Below, one piece after another: positions 60,357-64,000 of a stretch of 64,000 nucleotides of DNA. The notes below the pieces were generated by a model. That model ran no database searches. It worked only from the letters and a program-made list of their open reading frames with translations, and was not told the DNA's origin. Source of the DNA: Novosphingobium sp. PhB57 (lineage in GTDB: Bacteria; Pseudomonadota; Alphaproteobacteria; Sphingomonadales; Sphingomonadaceae); NCBI RefSeq assembly GCF_004342985.1, contig NZ_SMBO01000005.1, forward strand, positions 124,001-188,000, in the 5' to 3' direction. Within the stretch, counting starts at the first letter, position 1, and each line of letters starts with the position of its first letter. The translations under genes and the position numbers were made by a program.

Positions 60357-62117
60357 ATGTCTTCATCGATTCTCCAGACGCCCCATCGCCCACTCGCCGA
60401 TCACAGCGCAGACCGCCGCATGCTCATGCTGGCCATGGCCGCCCTGGTCGTGGGAAGCGGCGGCGCGCTGGGGGCCTGGGTGCTGCTCAAGTCGATCGCC
60501 ATAGCCACCAATTTGTTCTGGTTCGGCCGCTTCTCTGCGGCGCCGGCCGCGATCACGGACAATGCGCTGGGCCTCTGGCTGGTGGCGATCCCGGTGGTCG
60601 GCAGCCTGATCGTGGGGCTCATGGCGCGGTTCGGCTCGGACAAGATCCGCGGCCACGGCATTCCCGAAGCGATCGAAGCGATCCTGTTCGGCGAAAGCCG
60701 CCTCTCGCTGAAAGTCGCCCTGCTCAAGCCGCTGTCCTCCGCAATCTCAATCGGCAGCGGCGGACCGTTCGGTGCGGAAGGCCCGATCATCATGACCGGC
60801 GGCGCGATCGGGTCGCTTTTCGCGCAATCGTTCCATCTCAGCGCGGCCGAGCGCAAGACGCTGCTGGTGGCCGGCGCGGCCGCCGGCATGACCGCGATCT
60901 TCGGCACGCCCATGGCCGCGATCCTGCTCGCGATCGAGGTCCTGCTGTTCGAATGGAAGCCGCGCAGCTTCGTGCCGGTGGTCCTGGCCGTACTGGTGTC
61001 CTTCCTCTGGCGGCCGCTGCTGATCGACGCCGGACCGCTGTTCCCGGTGCACCATGCCGTAAATCTGAACTCGCTGCTCCTGGCCATTGCCCTCATCATG
61101 GGCGCCATGACGGGAGCAATGGCCGCGCTGCTGTCCTCGCTACTCTACAAGGTGGAGGATGTGTTCGAACATCTGCCGCTGCACTGGATGTGGTGGCCGG
61201 CGCTGGGCGGCCTCGTCGTAGGACTGGGCGGCCTGATCGATGCCCATGTCCTGGGCGCGGGATACGAGAGCATTCGCGGCCTGCTGGACGGATCGCTGGC
61301 CATCCGCGTGGCCGTGGCGCTGCTGCTGGTGAAGGCGACCGTCTGGCTGGTGGCGCTCGGCTCGGGAACCTCGGGCGGCGTGCTGGCCCCCCTGCTCCTG
61401 CTGGGCGGCGCTTCCGGCTTCCTGATCGGCCACTATCTGCCCGGCGGCAGCGCGCTCTGGGCCCTGGCAGGCATGGCGGGCATCCTCAGCGGCGCAATGC
61501 GCGCGCCGTTGATGGCGGCGCTCTTCGCCGCCGAACTGACCGGCGATTTCGCGATGTTGCCGCTGACCCTGGCCGCCTCGGCCGGCGCCTATGCCGTCAG
61601 CGTGCTGGTGATGCGCCGCTCGATCCTGACCGAGAAGATCGCCCGGCGCGGCCGGCACATCCTTCAGGAATATACCGTGGACCCGCTCGACTTCCTCCAG
61701 GCCGAGCAGGTCATGACCCGCGCGCCCGAGACCCTGCCCGAGGCGATGACCGTGGCCGAGGCCATGGCCTTCTTCGACGGCGACGCGCGGCATCGCAGCT
61801 ATCCCGTGGTCGACGGGCAGGGACGGCTTTCCGGCCTGCTCTCGCGCTCGGACATCCTGCGCTGGCGGGTGGACGGAGCCCCCTCCTCCGCCTCGCTGGG
61901 AGAAGCCCTGTCCGACGCCTCGCAGCCCAGCGGGGCGCCGACGGACCCGCTGGCACGGATCGCCGATCTCATGGTGGAATCGGGTTCGGGCCGGGTGCCG
62001 ATCGTCGATCCGGCCACCCGCAAGGTCGTGGGCATTCTCACCCGGCACGACATGCTCAAGGTCCGCCATCACCATCGTACCCTCGAACGCGACCGCAGCC
62101 AGCGCCGGGCAGGCTAG
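60357..62117 (+). CDS. CLC-family chloride channel/antiporter with two CBS domains
   Basis: Membrane protein of 586 residues. The selectivity regions are IGSGGPFGAEGPIIMTGG (the gating Glu is kept though the preceding residue is Ala instead of Arg/Lys) and GSGTSGGVLAPLLLLGG. A further motif is GMTAIFGTPMAAILLAIEVL. Two CBS domains follow from about residue 455 (VMTRAPETLPEAMTVAEAM; RVPIVDPATRKVVGILTRHD, each partly quoted), which usually bind adenine nucleotides. ATG 60357 is chosen; the in-frame sequence before it contains the operator. Possibly controlled by the divergent MarR protein. Confidence 0.92.
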   Translation: MSSSILQTPHRPLADHSADRRMLMLAMAALVVGSGGALGAWVLLKSIAIATNLFWFGRFSAAPAAITDNALGLWLVAIPVVGSLIVGLMARFGSDKIRGHGIPEAIEAILFGESRLSLKVALLKPLSSAISIGSGGPFGAEGPIIMTGGAIGSLFAQSFHLSAAERKTLLVAGAAAGMTAIFGTPMAAILLAIEVLLFEWKPRSFVPVVLAVLVSFLWRPLLIDAGPLFPVHHAVNLNSLLLAIALIMGAMTGAMAALLSSLLYKVEDVFEHLPLHWMWWPALGGLVVGLGGLIDAHVLGAGYESIRGLLDGSLAIRVAVALLLVKATVWLVALGSGTSGGVLAPLLLLGGASGFLIGHYLPGGSALWALAGMAGILSGAMRAPLMAALFAAELTGDFAMLPLTLAASAGAYAVSVLVMRRSILTEKIARRGRHILQEYTVDPLDFLQAEQVMTRAPETLPEAMTVAEAMAFFDGDARHRSYPVVDGQGRLSGLLSRSDILRWRVDGAPSSASLGEALSDASQPSGAPTDPLARIADLMVESGSGRVPIVDPATRKVVGILTRHDMLKVRHHHRTLERDRSQRRAG

Positions 62118-62198
62118 CCAAGGGGCGAGACGGGGCGAGGCCCTCCCTCGCGTCCCCCGCGCGCTTGCCAATATCGCGTGCTGCGCCATAAGGCCCGC

Positions 62199-62861
62199 AT
62201 GAACCAGGCCACCGTCACGCGCGAGACTTTGCTGGAGCCCTGCAGCGAAGGCCCTCGGACCCTGACCGAATGCACGCTCGACGACGGCGATTTCTCCGGC
62301 ATCGACCTGACCGACATCACATTCGAGCGCTGCTCGATGAAGCGCGTGCGCTTCGACAGCGCCACCCTGACCGGCGCCCGTTTTCGGAACTGCCGGGGCG
62401 CGGAGGCTTCCTTCGTGCAGGCCGATCTCGCCGATGCGGTGATCACCGGATGCGATTTCAGCAACGGCCTGTTTCGCCGCGCCCGCATGACCTCCACGCG
62501 GCTTGAAGGCACCAAGCTGACCGGGGCCGACCTGACCGATGCCGGCCTGCTGGGCGCGACTTTCGCGGAAGTCCTGCTGTCTTTCGCCAAGCTGCCCGGC
62601 ATGTCGTTCCGCAAGGCCCGCCTCCAGCGCATCGACTTTTCGGAAGCGGACTTGCGCAAATGCGACTTCCGCCTGGCCGTGCTGGAGGACTGTTCGCTGC
62701 GCAACGCCAGTCTCGACGGCTGCCGGTTCGAGCAGGCGGACTTGCGCGGCGCGGACCTGGGCGGCATCGAACTGCGGGATGCCCGCCTGTTTCGCGGCGC
62801 GGTGATCTCCCGCGTGCAGGCGGCGGAACTGCTGTCGCAGCTAGGGCTGGAAGTGCGCTGA
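62199..62861 (+). CDS. pentapeptide-repeat protein, Qnr/MfpA-like layout
   Basis: Protein of 220 residues made almost wholly of A(D/N)LxX pentapeptide repeats (DGDFSGIDLTDITFERCSM, LTGADLTDAGLLGATF, DLRGADLGGIELRDARLF), which fold into a right-handed quadrilateral helix. Length, early interruptions and the C-terminal helix (VQAAELLSQLGLEVR) resemble the Qnr group, which ends in a similar Leu-rich helix and mimics DNA to protect gyrase. No enzymatic motif. ATG 62199 is preferred to GTG 62178. Chromosomal homologues are common, so a resistance role is possible but unproved. Confidence 0.85.
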   Translation: MNQATVTRETLLEPCSEGPRTLTECTLDDGDFSGIDLTDITFERCSMKRVRFDSATLTGARFRNCRGAEASFVQADLADAVITGCDFSNGLFRRARMTSTRLEGTKLTGADLTDAGLLGATFAEVLLSFAKLPGMSFRKARLQRIDFSEADLRKCDFRLAVLEDCSLRNASLDGCRFEQADLRGADLGGIELRDARLFRGAVISRVQAAELLSQLGLEVR

Positions 62862-62956
62862 TCCGGGCAACGGGGCGCAGACGGATATGCGTCTTTCGTC
62901 GTAGCGCCCGCCTTCTTCGTTTACCTGCGGGACACTTGCGCTAAAGGCATAGTCCA

Positions 62957-64000
62957 ATGTCCAGACATGACGCCAGCAGGCCCAAGCCTCCCACCCTTCA
63001 CGACGTAGCGGAACGCGCGGGGGTTTCGGCCATGACCGCCTCGCGCGCGCTGAACGGGAAGCCGCGCGTCAGCGCCGAAACGCGCGAGGCCGTTGCCCGC
63101 GCCGTGGCCGAACTTGGCTATGTGCCGAACACTTCGGCCCGAATGCTCGCGGGCCGCACCGTGCGGCGGATCGCGCTGCTGCACGGCGGCGCCACGACTT
63201 CGGCCTATCTGGGCGAACTGCTGCTCGGCGCGCTCAACGAGGCACCGGCCCGCAACGTCCATCTCACCGTCGAACAGTGCCCAGAGCGCGCCTCGATGGA
63301 GGAACTGGTGGCCCAGATCGTCGAGGCGCATGTTGCCGGGGTGATCCTGCCCCCGCCGCTCTGCGACCGGCACGAGTTGCTCGCCGGGCTTGCCGCCGCC
63401 CGCATCGCGGTGGTCGCCGTGGCGCCGGACCAGGAGGCCGAAGCCATCGCCTCGGTCTCCACGGACGACCGGGGCGCCGCCTACGAGATGACCCGCCACC
63501 TCATCGAGCTGGGCCACCGCCGGATCGCCTTCGTGGAAGGCACCAATCGTCACCGCAGCAGCACCCGGCGCCGCCACGGCTACATGGATGCCCTGCGCGA
63601 CCATGAGATCCCGGTGGACGAGGAGCTGATCGTCGCCGGAGACTTCTCCTACCGCTCCGGCCTGATCGCGGCCGAACAGCTGCTGGCGCGCACAGAGCCG
63701 CCCACCGCGATCTTCGCCTGCAACGACGACATGGCCGCCGCCGCCGTCACCATCGCGCACCAGCACAAGATCAGCGTGCCGGGCGAACTCTCGATCTGCG
63801 GCTTCGACGATACGCCCCTGGCCGACGCGATCTGGCCGCGGCTGACCACGATCCGCCAGCCAATCAAGGAAATGAGCCAGAAGGCGATGGAAATGCTCTG
63901 CGCCCGGCTCTGGCCCGAGGGGCAGGACGAGCTGGACGCGCTGCCACAGCATCTCCACCTTCCCTTCGAACTGCGCCGCCGCCAGTCGGACGCCGTGCCC
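62957..64000 (+). CDS. LacI-family transcriptional regulator (3' end outside window)
   Basis: At least 348 residues before the window ends without a stop. The HTH is at about residues 13-34 (TLHDVAERAGVSAMTASRALNG shown in part as VAERAGVSAMTASRAL), with the hinge helix NTSARMLAG. The periplasmic-binding-like effector domain shows STDDRGAAYEMTRHLIELGHRRIAF, AIFACNDDMAAAAV and ICGFDDTPLADAIWPRLTTIRQP. It is full-length in all but a few residues. Local targets are unclear; it may regulate sugar genes outside the window or the sites at 21073 and 21231 (speculative). Confidence 0.92.
   Translation, partial: MSRHDASRPKPPTLHDVAERAGVSAMTASRALNGKPRVSAETREAVARAVAELGYVPNTSARMLAGRTVRRIALLHGGATTSAYLGELLLGALNEAPARNVHLTVEQCPERASMEELVAQIVEAHVAGVILPPPLCDRHELLAGLAAARIAVVAVAPDQEAEAIASVSTDDRGAAYEMTRHLIELGHRRIAFVEGTNRHRSSTRRRHGYMDALRDHEIPVDEELIVAGDFSYRSGLIAAEQLLARTEPPTAIFACNDDMAAAAVTIAHQHKISVPGELSICGFDDTPLADAIWPRLTTIRQPIKEMSQKAMEMLCARLWPEGQDELDALPQHLHLPFELRRRQSDAVP

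Noticed and set aside
62957..64000. Assignment of the LacI protein as regulator of the pectate-lyase locus 42 kb away
   Set aside because: Only family membership supports it; recognised here as a candidate, not a feature, because the operator-protein match cannot be shown from the sequence.

Overview
The window is a GC-rich chromosomal segment from an alphaproteobacterium, most likely a sphingomonad (Novosphingobium/Sphingobium type). The evidence is a protocatechuate 4,5-cleavage (lig) cluster close to that of Sphingobium SYK-6, a TonB-receptor-centred carbohydrate locus with LacI-type operator sequences, a UPF0262 gene, and tightly coupled (ATGA/GTGA) operons. No rRNA, tRNA, CRISPR array, prophage or classical insertion sequence is visible.

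Left part (1-8 kb): ligC (cut by the left edge), ligB, ligA, ligJ and an uncharacterised NAD-binding dehydrogenase form one minus-strand operon. Next comes a LysR regulator with two HTH domains (LigR type), transcribed away from ligU (4-oxalomesaconate isomerase). Together they take protocatechuate to 4-carboxy-4-hydroxy-2-oxoadipate, except for the PDC hydrolase (ligI) and aldolase (ligK), which are not in the window. A lipoprotein cytochrome c' and a cytochrome b561 follow, then a small GIY-YIG gene enclosed almost exactly by 41-43 bp inverted repeats.

Fatty-acid block (8.5-19.1 kb): thiolase, FadN-type hydroxyacyl-CoA dehydrogenase/enoyl-CoA hydratase and acyl-CoA dehydrogenase lie on the minus strand. 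DUF2147, FadL, FadD, a MerR regulator and TesB lie divergently on the plus strand. This is an almost self-contained uptake, activation and beta-oxidation unit. Carbohydrate block (19.2-27 kb): cupin and pectate-lyase-like protein diverge from a TonB receptor, an esterase and a GH43 enzyme. The divergent region carries two related ACCGGT-centred operator-like sequences.

Middle part (27-45 kb): an operon of Anbu proteasome-like peptidase, transglutaminase, alpha-E protein and circularly permuted ATP-grasp (a predicted peptide-ligation/degradation system of poorly known function). It is followed by a HAD phosphatase, rpmJ, two DUF4136 proteins with an M14 peptidase, a degenerate alpha/beta hydrolase, cdd with a GH25-like membrane protein and UPF0262, dnaB, an SDR without the usual catalytic Tyr/Lys, an aminotransferase, a HisKA_2 histidine kinase and ftsH.

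Right part (45.6-64 kb): an 10.9-kb gene encodes a 3,632-residue BapA-like RTX adhesin with about 32 Ig-like repeats of two kinds. It is followed by a GPH-type sugar transporter with a divergent GH43 enzyme, a MarR regulator divergent from a CLC chloride channel across a perfect 17-bp palindrome, a Qnr-like pentapeptide-repeat protein, and a LacI regulator cut by the right edge. The most interesting items are the GIY-YIG inverted-repeat element, the Anbu/ATP-grasp operon, the giant adhesin's repeat architecture and several probable pseudoenzymes.
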